Assembly: GCA_963732005.1 (NCBI GenBank)
Contig: CAVSXT010000004.1
Span: 1,488,001-1,552,000 of the forward strand
Origin: JASLEW01 sp963732005
GTDB taxonomy: Bacteria; Acidobacteriota; Thermoanaerobaculia; Multivoradales; UBA5704
Length of the DNA: 64,000 bases
Direction of reading: 5' to 3'
Shown here: piece by piece, positions 26,938 through 34,062 of the stretch
Layout of the letters: every line of letters starts with the position of its first letter
Numbering within the stretch: position 1 is the stretch's first letter
Notes under the pieces: generated by a model
Databases searched by the model: none
The model's input: only the letters and a program-made list of their open reading frames with translations
What the model was told of the DNA's origin: nothing
Made by a program: the position numbers and the translations under genes

Positions 26938-27147
26938 ATGGCTAGGCCCAAGAAGGAAGAGTCACGCGCCCACTCCGCCGCCCTCCGAATCCGACTCCTG
27001 CCAGAGCATGACGCCTTGATCCGCCAGGCGGCGGCCCTGGCAGGAGTGAGCTTGTCCGACTGGCTACGGGAGCGCATCATCCGCGCCGCTCGACGGGAGG
27101 TCGCCGAAGCGGGCCGGTATGAGGGAGCGGGGCCGACAGGCCCGTAG
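26938..27147 (+). CDS. Small ribbon-helix-helix-type DNA-binding protein
   Basis: 69 aa. Basic start (MARPKKEESRAHSAALRIRLL, a beta-strand in RHH proteins), then two helices separated by a short loop (PEHDALIRQAAALAGVSLSDWLRERIIRAARREV), the Arc/CopG/DUF1778-like pattern. These often act as antitoxins, autorepressors or accessory mobilisation proteins. Two palindromic operators lie directly upstream, which supports autoregulation, and an intrinsic terminator lies downstream. No toxin gene is adjacent. The start is leaderless by position of the promoter. Confidence 0.72.
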   Translation: MARPKKEESRAHSAALRIRLLPEHDALIRQAAALAGVSLSDWLRERIIRAARREVAEAGRYEGAGPTGP

Positions 27148-27290
27148 CATCCCGAGGAGCCAGCAGAAGCAGGGATGAGGACTGCGGTAGAAGTGCCGCA
27201 TGCTGCCTCCCTCGAAGGGTGGCGCGAGCGGCTGCGGTGAGGTAAGCTACGCCTGTCGAGAGCACCGGGCCGCTCATGCCAGGGTTCTCT

Positions 27291-27327
27291 GAAAGCCCCG
27301 GCCACTAACCGGGGCTTTCGACTTTTT
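27291..27327 (+). terminator. Rho-independent terminator
   Basis: GAAAGCCCCGG (27291-27301), 7-base loop, CCGGGGCTTTC (27309-27319), then TTTTT at 27323. Perfect 11-base stem, textbook form. It ends the transcript of the ribbon-helix-helix gene, 144 bases after its stop; 27148-27290 and 27328-27437 hold no gene that I can support. Confidence 0.85.
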
Positions 27328-27437
27328 GAGGGTAAGTGCCTGGCCGCAGGCGGCGCAATGCTTTTATCGCGCTGCACCTGTTTCCTGAAACTGGCGCCGC
27401 CGTTACTCAAAACCAGTGCGGCAGTTTTGAGCAATGC

Positions 27438-27829
27438 CTACTCCGGGGTTCTGTACTTCCGGTAGATCCTCTTCCTGGTCGCGCTTCTCGTGGACTCTGG
27501 TAGACCGGCGGTGGCCGCGCCAGCCGCCGCCCAGCGCGAAACCCCTGCCTTCACCATGGCCGTCATGAGCTTTATTCGCTGGGCGTCGTCTTCGAGCGGT
27601 CGGCCTCCCAGGTTGCGCCCTTCGTGCCGAACAGCCAGGAGTGTTCCCAATACCTTGATGCTCGTCTCTGGATCGACGCCCGCTCGCCGTAGCGCCTCTT
27701 GGACGTGCTCAAACGTAATGGTGGGCTCGCGCTTGCGCTTAGCCAGGACCGCACCCCCCGAGGTGCCCCGTAGAGGAAGGGGAAACGGGCGCGGCGGGCC
27801 GGGCTACGGGGACCCGGCTTTCGGCTCAT
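27438..27829 (-). pseudogene. Small gene with apparent frameshift in a run of six G
   Basis: Two overlapping minus-strand frames fit together. The first starts at ATG 27829 (MSRKPGPRSPARRARFPFLYGAPRG); the second, more protein-like, reads GAVLAKRKREPTITFEHVQEALRRAGVDPETSIKVLG... and ends at 27438 with LPESTRSATRKRIYRKYRTPE. They join cleanly if the G6 run (on the minus strand, near 27755) had one more G, giving about 130 residues. The product looks helical and basic, perhaps HTH-like. Either an indel (real or from sequencing) or -1 slippage is possible. Confidence 0.45.
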
Positions 27830-27865
27830 GACTTCCTAGCCGCGCCTGTACAACGGGATTCTAGA

Positions 27866-28855
27866 TCATTCGATCTCCCACTCGCAGATGGCGAAATTCT
27901 CAAGGTGCAGCCCGGCCCCCAGGGCGGATTCCAGCCATTTCACCTGGTTGGAAGTCACGCGGTCTTTTCCTTTACGCTTGCATTCCACAAACGTAACCCC
28001 CTCCGCGTTCCACGCAAGCACGTCCCAACAACCGCGCCGCCCGTTGTTGATAGTTGCGATGCGATCATAGATGTCTCGCGCGTGCGCGGGAAGCGTGCAA
28101 GCGGCCGGAGGCATGGCCTCGCGAAAGCATCTCCGGTAGCTGTCCACCCATACGGCTCCGTCGAAGCCATGCCCTCTAAGAACATGAATTATGGCGAGTT
28201 CCGCAAAGACGGGAGACCCTTCGCAGTCCACAACGGCCTTCCCGCCGTATGTGTCTCTTATGGGTTCGCCCACCCAAGATCGAAACCGCCAAGAGAACTT
28301 CGGCACGTCCACCGCGCCCGATGTCAGCATGATTGTTTCCGGCGGAATGCCGTGTTCGTTGATGAATGCGTTCATGATGGTTCCTCGGCCCTTCCGTTCA
28401 GTGGCACGCGGTGCGTCCTTCCGCCGCTTGCGGCGGGCCTTCTCGTGCGCGATGAATCCACTCGCGAGTTGCTGGCCGAGCGGAGTCTGCTGCTCGATTT
28501 GAGTACGAACCCAAACGCCAAGCTTCAAGATAATCTGGAACTCTTCGGGTAGGTAATCCCATCGATAGTTGTTGCAGAGCATGTGCGCGGCAAGGTAGTT
28601 GTCGGCTTCTGTGCTACCGCCGCCGCTACGCGCGAGTACATGATCGGCCTGCCATTTCTTATCAACGATTCCGCCGCAGATGTGACAGTGGCCGGCGGTC
28701 TTCGCATATACCTCTTGGCGCTCAAGGATTGAAAGCGGGCGACGGCGGCGCACTTGTGGCCTCTCCGCATCCTTCCGCAAGGTACGCTTGCCGCGAAGAT
28801 CAAGGATAAGCGCGATCAGCTCTTCCGTCGTTTCCGGCTCGTTTGACATGTTCAC
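27866..28855 (-). CDS. HNH endonuclease fused to a VRR-NUC/PD-(D/E)XK-like domain
   Basis: 329 aa. Residues 50-100 form an HNH finger: CHIC (C57, C60), ADH (D71, H72), N86, H91 and C94. The C-terminal 170 residues look like a second nuclease: FAELAIIHVLRGHGFDGAVWVDSYRRCF, then CWDVLAWNAEGVTFVECKRKGKDRVTSNQVKWLE, where D, the E-x-K pair and the trailing Q fit a VRR-NUC-like active site. Two nuclease folds in one chain suggest defence or DNA processing. GC content is lower than the core genome. The start codon overlaps the stop of the upstream gene by four bases. Confidence 0.8.
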   Translation of the reverse strand: MNMSNEPETTEELIALILDLRGKRTLRKDAERPQVRRRRPLSILERQEVYAKTAGHCHICGGIVDKKWQADHVLARSGGGSTEADNYLAAHMLCNNYRWDYLPEEFQIILKLGVWVRTQIEQQTPLGQQLASGFIAHEKARRKRRKDAPRATERKGRGTIMNAFINEHGIPPETIMLTSGAVDVPKFSWRFRSWVGEPIRDTYGGKAVVDCEGSPVFAELAIIHVLRGHGFDGAVWVDSYRRCFREAMPPAACTLPAHARDIYDRIATINNGRRGCWDVLAWNAEGVTFVECKRKGKDRVTSNQVKWLESALGAGLHLENFAICEWEIE

Positions 28856-29307
28856 GCCTCGCGGGCGAAACGCTTAATGAACTCTGTAACGTGTCTTGTA
28901 ACCTCCTCGGCGGTCAATTCGCGAGGCGGTGGCAGGGGCGTATGATCTATGAGTCCTCCCTCTCTTGTCTGTCCTTCTAGGTCCATCTGTTTCAGAGGGA
29001 GATTCGCCCGGTACCGCAACCGGCCGGTAATTGATTCCTTCGGGCCGCGCTGAATCGTGATTATCAATTCTGCGATGCCCTTGCCGCGCCCCGGCGTCAC
29101 TCGAATATGAAAGGCTTTCGTGGAACGCTCGGCGGCCTGTTCAAACACCGGAAGAATGACGGTTTCTTCGGCGGCGTCAAACTCGAGAAGAAAGTCCTGT
29201 CGGACTGCCTCCTTCCGCTTCGCAACTTCTGTCCTCGTATGCAGGTCCGCGTCGCACTCTTCGCCGACTTGATCCAAGAACGCGGCAAATTCGCCAGGGG
29301 TTGCCAT
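28852..29307 (-). CDS. Hypothetical protein coupled to the HNH nuclease gene
   Basis: 151 aa with no recognised family. Predicted pattern: a helical start rich in acidic residues (GEFAAFLDQVGEECDADLHTRTEVAKRK), a central strand-rich part (KAFHIRVTPGRGKGIAELIITIQRG) and a C-terminal helix (AEEVTRHVTEFIKRFAREA). GGGGAGAC precedes the ATG. Its stop overlaps the nuclease ATG (ATGA), so it is translated with the nuclease in one operon; a specificity, adaptor or immunity role is possible but unproven. Confidence 0.65.
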   Translation of the reverse strand: MATPGEFAAFLDQVGEECDADLHTRTEVAKRKEAVRQDFLLEFDAAEETVILPVFEQAAERSTKAFHIRVTPGRGKGIAELIITIQRGPKESITGRLRYRANLPLKQMDLEGQTREGGLIDHTPLPPPRELTAEEVTRHVTEFIKRFAREA

Positions 29308-29357
29308 AGCGTCTCCCCAAGAAGTTAACCGCTATTTTAACACGAAGGAAAAGGAGG

Positions 29358-29387
29358 CGGGCGCTCGCCCCCAAAGGGCGGCGCCCG
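29358..29387 (-). terminator. Hairpin terminator of the four-gene small cassette
   Basis: CGGGCGC (29358-29364) pairs with GCGCCCG (29381-29387) and CGCCC with GGGCG inside, with one bulged T and a 5-base loop. On the minus strand a C/T-rich tract follows. It lies 11 bases after the stop of the gene ending at 29398. Confidence 0.6.
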
Positions 29388-29397
29388 TCCCGAGACT

Positions 29398-29556
29398 CTA
29401 CTTCGGCGAGATTGTCTCTTCGACCCGCAGGGCCTGCTCGTCCGCCAGCTCGTGCAACCATACGCTGATCGAGCGGTAGCCGAGGTAGCGGGCGACCCGC
29501 GCCCACCGCCGGGCCTGCTCGGCGCTGGCCCGGACGGTGTACGTGGTCGACTTCAT
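29398..29556 (-). CDS. Small DNA-binding-type protein (RHH/MobC-like)
   Basis: 52 aa: KSTTYTVRASAEQARRWARVARYLGYRSISVWLHELADEQAL. A strand followed by two helices, close to the short helix pair seen in plasmid relaxosome MobC-like and CopG-like proteins. ATG 29556 is preferred over an upstream start because the conserved-looking part begins there. Last gene of a minus-strand run of four small genes, with a hairpin terminator just beyond it. Confidence 0.6.
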   Translation of the reverse strand: MKSTTYTVRASAEQARRWARVARYLGYRSISVWLHELADEQALRVEETISPK

Positions 29557-29588
29557 GACGGAGACGCGGGAGGGGCGGCAGGTGCGCA

Positions 29589-29831
29589 CTACGGCAGGCA
29601 CCCCCACGGCCCGAGAGTGTTGCCGAACTCCTCCGCCGTGCAGTCGAGCGCCCGGAGGATCTTGACCAGGTTCGGGAGAGAGGGGCAGTGGTGCCCATGC
29701 TCGTAGCGGCTGAGCATCGCGACGGTGATCCCGGCGCGCCCTGCGACCTGCTTCAGTCCAAAGTCGAGGTCAAGCCGCAGGCGCCGGAGTGCCTGGCCCA
29801 CCTGGCGGGCTACTCGTTCATCAGAGGGCAT
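29589..29831 (-). CDS. XRE-family helix-turn-helix regulator
   Basis: 80 aa. Classical Cro/C1 HTH: VGQALRRLRLDLDFGLKQVAGRAGITVAMLSRYEHGHHCPSLPNLVKILRALD, with the five helices in order. No other domain, so it probably works as a simple repressor or antitoxin-like regulator of its own operon. Its start overlaps the preceding gene by 11 bases. Confidence 0.85.
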   Translation of the reverse strand: MPSDERVARQVGQALRRLRLDLDFGLKQVAGRAGITVAMLSRYEHGHHCPSLPNLVKILRALDCTAEEFGNTLGPWGCLP

Positions 29832-30084
29832 CGGTTCGGTCCCCCTCCCGGCCGCTGCCGCCGGCAGGCGAGTCCAGGCCGTAGATGCGGGCCAGCTCCC
29901 CGACCTGTGCCAAGGCGGGGACTGAGAACGTCTGCCGGCCGGCAAAGGCGTCCCGCACCAGCTCCTCCAGCAGCTCCCCGAGCGCCAGGTCCCGCAGCTC
30001 GGCAACGGCCTTGAGTACCTTGACCAGGCGCCGCTCCATGCGCACGCCGGTCTGGACGCGATCGACTGCCAGGCGCCCGTTCAT
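29821..30084 (-). CDS. CopG/RHH-like small protein
   Basis: 87 aa. NGRLAVDRVQTGVRMERRLVKVLKAVAELRDLALGELLEELVRDAF reads as the strand and two helices of a ribbon-helix-helix protein, followed by a tail (VPALAQVGELARIYGL). It overlaps both neighbours (4 and 11 bases), so the three genes are translated together. A DNA-binding partner of the XRE protein is the likely role. Confidence 0.65.
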   Translation of the reverse strand: MNGRLAVDRVQTGVRMERRLVKVLKAVAELRDLALGELLEELVRDAFAGRQTFSVPALAQVGELARIYGLDSPAGGSGREGDRTDAL

Positions 30085-30452
30085 GACAGCCTCCGCTCGA
30101 TCTTGTCGACCAGGGCGCCCACCTGGCCGGCGAGCTTGCCGGCGAAGCGGGCCAGCTCCTCATCGTCGGCGTCGAGGGAGCATTCCTCGGCCGAGCGGCG
30201 GATCGCGGCGCAGTAGCCACCGGTGTAGCGTAGATCGGCCGCCACGGCCCGCAGCTCGGCGCGGGTGATGGACGGATCGGCCGGAATCGTTCCGACCTCG
30301 CGTGTCGACTCGACCGCCAGGTCGTAGAGCACCCGGCCGGCGTGGCGGAAAGCCTCCCTGTCGGCCGGATCGTCGATGAGGTGCAGCGTGGTCTCCCTGA
30401 ACGATTCGCCTTCGATCCAGGGCGGCGGGGTAGACTTCTCTCGGCTGCGCAT
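30081..30452 (-). CDS. Hypothetical small acidic/helical protein, first gene of the regulator cassette
   Basis: 123 aa, helical throughout (DPADREAFRHAGRVLYDLAVESTREVG, RAELRAVAADLRYTGGYCAAIRR, DEELARFAGKLAGQVGALVDKIERRL). No family recognised. Its stop overlaps the start of the CopG-like gene (ATGA). As leader of a cassette encoding two RHH-like proteins and an XRE protein it may be the effector they control, but the sequence shows no catalytic motif. Confidence 0.6.
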   Translation of the reverse strand: MRSREKSTPPPWIEGESFRETTLHLIDDPADREAFRHAGRVLYDLAVESTREVGTIPADPSITRAELRAVAADLRYTGGYCAAIRRSAEECSLDADDEELARFAGKLAGQVGALVDKIERRLS

Positions 30453-30771
30453 AGGCTCAGTCCTCTGCGTGGCTAGGCTCCGGGCGGAGGGTCACAGCTC
30501 CGTTCGGGGCCGCTGTCCTTGGTGGCGGGGAGGAGCGGTCCTTCCCTTTCAGGGAGGACCGTAACGCGGTTTCAGGCTGGCGGGACCGGCAACACACTAA
30601 TACCCCACTACCCCCCCGTGCGGCGGCTCGCGTCTTTCGGCCGCCAGGCGATATCATGGTGGGTCCGGTGCGGCGCGAGGCTGCCGGCGGGACTCGACCG
30701 TGCCTTGGAAGAGGTCCGACCGCAGCCCGGCGTTGCACCACCATGAGATCTGAACCCCGAGGCTTGAACGG
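30453..30771. other. Gene-free stretch between the accessory island and the hcr operon
   Basis: No supportable gene. It contains a bulged hairpin at 30537-30560 (GGTCCTTCCCT with AGGGAGGACC), which could close a plus-strand transcript, and a C-rich CACTACCCCCCC motif at 30607 resembling the palindromes at 22402 and 22502 on the other side of the island. The promoter of hcrC should lie in 30620-30770 but I could not pick it. Confidence 0.5.
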
Positions 30772-31467
30772 ATGTCCGAGACCGCGTTGCTGCGGCTGAC
30801 GATCAATGGCGAGGAGCGCGCGGTGGTGGCGCCCGGCCATCACACGCTGCTGGAGGTGCTGCGCGAGGAGTGCGGCCTGACCGGCACCAAGCATGGCTGC
30901 GAGCTGGGCGAGTGCGGCACGTGCACGGTGCTGGTGGAGGGGCGGCCGGTGCTGTCGTGCCTGGCGCTGGCGATGGAGGTGCAGGGGCGCGCCATCGAGA
31001 CCGTCGAAGGTATGCAGCTCGGCAACCGCCTGCACCCGTTGCAGGCGGCGTTTGCCGATCTCGGCGCCGCCCAGTGCGGCTACTGCACGCCGGGCATCCT
31101 GATGGTGGCCAAGGCCCTCCTGGCGGCCAATCCGCGGCCCGGGCGCGGCGAGATCCAGGAGGCGCTGGCCGGCAATCTCTGCCGCTGCACCGGCTACCAC
31201 AAGATCGTCGACGCCGTCCTGGGGGCGGCGGCCCAGCTGCGCGGCGAGGAATGGACGCCGGACGCCGAGACGCTGTACGGCGCGGTACTGCCCACCATGC
31301 CGCCGCCTTCCACGGCGGCCCGCCTGCACCTGGCACCGGCGGCTGACCCGCCGGCTGGACGGCAGGCCGCCGCCCCGCCCGACCCGGCTCGCGCCGCCGG
31401 CCTCTCCGCGGTGGCTCGCGACGATGGCGGCGCCGGGGGCGCCGCCTCCGGCCCCGCGCCGCGCTGA
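30772..31467 (+). CDS. hcrC: 4-hydroxybenzoyl-CoA reductase-type iron-sulfur subunit (gamma)
   Basis: 231 aa. Plant-ferredoxin-like [2Fe-2S] site in CELGECGTCTVLVEGRPVLSC and the second, helical [2Fe-2S] site in QCGYCTPG with NLCRCTGYHKIV; both are complete. It passes electrons between the flavin and molybdenum subunits. The enzyme domain ends near residue 165; a further 65 residues of Pro/Ala-rich tail are not typical of the family. First gene of hcrC-hcrA-hcrB. Confidence 0.87.
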   Translation: MSETALLRLTINGEERAVVAPGHHTLLEVLREECGLTGTKHGCELGECGTCTVLVEGRPVLSCLALAMEVQGRAIETVEGMQLGNRLHPLQAAFADLGAAQCGYCTPGILMVAKALLAANPRPGRGEIQEALAGNLCRCTGYHKIVDAVLGAAAQLRGEEWTPDAETLYGAVLPTMPPPSTAARLHLAPAADPPAGRQAAAPPDPARAAGLSAVARDDGGAGGAASGPAPR

Positions 31468-31482
31468 GAGGACATCCACGAC

Positions 31483-34059
31483 ATGGCAGATCCCGTCCAG
31501 AGGCCCGAGCCGCCGCCGGAGCCGACGCCAGCGCGCCAGCCGAACATCATCGGCAGGCCCTTTCGCCGGGTGGACGGGCGCGCCAAGGTCACCGGCGCGA
31601 CGCGCTACGCCGACGACATCAGCTTCCCGCGCATGGCCTTCCTGCGCCTGGTGCGGTCGACGGTGCCGCACGCGCGCATCGCCGCCATCGATCTCGGGGC
31701 GGCAGAGCGGGTGCCCGGCGTGCTCGGCTTCCTGACCGGCCGCGACTTCCCGGTACCCTTCGGCATCCTGCCGGTCTCCCAGGACGAGCACGCGCTTTGC
31801 CCCGACAAGGTGCGTTTCGTCGGCGACCCGGTGGTGGCGGTGGCGGCGGTCTCCGAGGACGCCGCCTACGAGGCCGCCTACCTGGTGAAGGTCGAGTACG
31901 AGCCGCTGGCCACCATCGCCGGCATCGAGGAGGCGCTGGCCACTCCCGAGCCGCGGCTGCACGACTACGGCGACGGCGGCAACGTCCACAAGCGGGTGGC
32001 GATGGAGTTCGGCGCGGTGGCCGCGGGCTTCGCCGCCGCCGACGAGGTGTTCGAGGACGTCTTCTTCTACGAGGGCAACACCCACCTGGCGATGGAGCAG
32101 CATGCCGCCGTGGCGGTGCCCGAGGACGACGACCGCATCACCGTCTACAGCTCGACCCAGACACCGCATTACGTGCACCGCGCCCTGGCGCGGGTGCTCG
32201 AGCTGCCGCCGGCGCGCATCCGGGTGATCGCCTGCTCCAATGGCGGCGGCTTCGGCGGCAAGAGCGATCCCTTTAACCACGAGATCGTGGCGGCGAAGAT
32301 GGCGCTGCGCCTGGGCCGCCCGGTGAAGGTTACGCTCAGCCGCGAGGAGGTGTTCTATTGCCACCGCGGCCGCCATCCGGTGCTGATGCGGCTGCGCACC
32401 GGCGTGCGGCGCGACGGCACCATCACCGCGCAGCACCTGCAGACGGCGCTCGACGGCGGCGCCTACGGCAGCTACGGCGTCGCCTCGACCTACTACACCG
32501 GCGCCCTGCAGACGGTGACCTACCAGCTGCCCGCCTATCGCTTCGAAGGCGTGCGCCTGTTCACCAACAAGCCCCCCTGCGGGCCGAAGCGCGGGCATGG
32601 CACGCCGCAGCCGCGCTTCGGCTTCGAGGTCCAGCTCGACAAGATCGCGGCCCGCCTCGGCATCGATCCCGCCGACCTGCGGCTGCGCATGCTGGCAGCG
32701 CCGGACTCGATCACCGCCAACTGGCTGCGCATCGGCTCGATGGGCCTGCGCGCCTGCATCGACGCGGTGGTGGCCGGCAGCCGCTTCCGCGAGCGCCACG
32801 GGCGGCTGCCGCGCGGGCGCGGCCTGGGCCTGGCCTGCGGCTCCTACCTGTGCGGCGCCGGGCTGCCGATCTACTGGAACCACATGCCGCAGTCGGCGGT
32901 GCAGCTCAAGCTCGACCGCTCCGGGTGCGTCGCGGTGTTCTGCGGCGAGGCCGAGATCGGCCAGGGCTCCGATTCGGTGCTGGCGGCGGTGGTGGCCGAG
33001 GTGCTGGGGGTGGACCTCGGCGACATCCGGCTGTGCGTCGCCGACACCGACCTGACGCCGGTGGACCTCGGCAGCTACTCGTCGCGCGTCACCCTGATGG
33101 TGGGCAATGCCGCGCTCGAGGCCGCCGAGCGCGCCCGCGCGCTGATCGCCGGCGCGGTGTCCGAGCAGCTGTCGGTGCCGGTGGGGCGCCTGGTGTTCGC
33201 CGGCAGCCGGGTGTTCGACGCCGGCGATCCGGCGGCCGGTCTGAGCTTCGCCGAGGCGGTGGTGTGCGCCGAGGCCCGCCACGGCGCCCTGGGCACGGTC
33301 GGCAGCTACGTGCCGCCGCGCTCGCCCGGACGCTACCGCGGCGCCGGCGTCGGCCCCTCCCCCGCCTACTCCTACAGCGCCGCGGTGGTGGAGGTCGAGG
33401 CCGACGAGGAGACTGGCGTCTGGCAGCCGGTGCAGGTCTGGATCGCTCACGACGTCGGCCGCGCGATCAACCCGGTGCTGGTGCTCGGCCAGGTGGAGGG
33501 CAGCGTCTACATGGGCCTGGGCGAGGTGATGATGGAGGAGCAGGCGTTCCGGCGCCTGCCCCGCCACCTGTCGGCGGCGCTGGTGCACAAGCACCCTTCG
33601 CTGCTCGAATACAAGAGCCCGACCTTCCTCGACATGCCGCCGGTGACCACCTACCTGATCGAGGACCCCGACCCGCGCGGGCCGTTCGGCGCCAAGGAGG
33701 TGGGCCAGGGGCCGCTGCTGCCGATGATGCCGGCGGTCGCCAACGCCCTGTACGACGCGCTCGGCGTGCGCGTCGACCAGGTGCCGATCCATCCCCACAT
33801 GGTGCTCAAGGCGCTCGCCGAGCAGGCCAGGGGCCGGGAGGCGCGCTACGGTCCCGCCAGCTTCCCCGAGGTCGATTTCGGCGAGCGGCTGATCGTGCCG
33901 ACCGCCGAGCAGGGTGGCGACGGCACCGCCATCAACGAGTTCCGCGACCGCCTGCGCTCCGGCATGCGCTCGGCCTCCGGGACGATGACCACTCGCGAGG
34001 AGGCGTTGCGGCAGAAGCGGCGCGCGGCGCTGACCACCGACGTCCGGGAGCGCCCCTGA
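31483..34059 (+). CDS. hcrA: Molybdenum subunit of the xanthine oxidase family, 4-hydroxybenzoyl-CoA reductase alpha type
   Basis: 858 aa, larger than known HcrA. N-terminal aldehyde oxidase a/b hammerhead domain (RRVDGRAKVTGATRYADDISFP), then the Mo-pterin binding domains: GGGFGGKSDPFNHEIVAAKMAL, CGPKRGHGTPQ, GEAEIGQGSDSV, and DPDPRGPFGAKEVGQG with the catalytic Glu near the end. HcrA-like local features (ILPVSQDEHALCPDKVRFVGDPV; TLSREEVFYCHRGRHP) favour the 4-hydroxybenzoyl-CoA reductase branch over xanthine or CO dehydrogenase. It would remove a phenolic hydroxyl from 4-hydroxybenzoyl-CoA using low-potential electrons. Starts 15 bases after hcrC. Confidence 0.82.
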   Translation: MADPVQRPEPPPEPTPARQPNIIGRPFRRVDGRAKVTGATRYADDISFPRMAFLRLVRSTVPHARIAAIDLGAAERVPGVLGFLTGRDFPVPFGILPVSQDEHALCPDKVRFVGDPVVAVAAVSEDAAYEAAYLVKVEYEPLATIAGIEEALATPEPRLHDYGDGGNVHKRVAMEFGAVAAGFAAADEVFEDVFFYEGNTHLAMEQHAAVAVPEDDDRITVYSSTQTPHYVHRALARVLELPPARIRVIACSNGGGFGGKSDPFNHEIVAAKMALRLGRPVKVTLSREEVFYCHRGRHPVLMRLRTGVRRDGTITAQHLQTALDGGAYGSYGVASTYYTGALQTVTYQLPAYRFEGVRLFTNKPPCGPKRGHGTPQPRFGFEVQLDKIAARLGIDPADLRLRMLAAPDSITANWLRIGSMGLRACIDAVVAGSRFRERHGRLPRGRGLGLACGSYLCGAGLPIYWNHMPQSAVQLKLDRSGCVAVFCGEAEIGQGSDSVLAAVVAEVLGVDLGDIRLCVADTDLTPVDLGSYSSRVTLMVGNAALEAAERARALIAGAVSEQLSVPVGRLVFAGSRVFDAGDPAAGLSFAEAVVCAEARHGALGTVGSYVPPRSPGRYRGAGVGPSPAYSYSAAVVEVEADEETGVWQPVQVWIAHDVGRAINPVLVLGQVEGSVYMGLGEVMMEEQAFRRLPRHLSAALVHKHPSLLEYKSPTFLDMPPVTTYLIEDPDPRGPFGAKEVGQGPLLPMMPAVANALYDALGVRVDQVPIHPHMVLKALAEQARGREARYGPASFPEVDFGERLIVPTAEQGGDGTAINEFRDRLRSGMRSASGTMTTREEALRQKRRAALTTDVRERP

Positions 34060-34062
34060 GCC

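Noticed and set aside
27150..27330. tRNA- or tmRNA-like end near the strong hairpin
   Set aside because: Only an intrinsic terminator is present; no acceptor or anticodon arm could be folded.
30519..30746. 75-aa plus-strand frame before hcrC
   Set aside because: No ribosome site, no recognisable pattern, biased composition; treated as non-coding.
31483..34059. Aerobic CO dehydrogenase large subunit (coxL)
   Set aside because: The CoxL active-site loop is absent and the FAD partner carries the HcrB-specific [4Fe-4S] loop.
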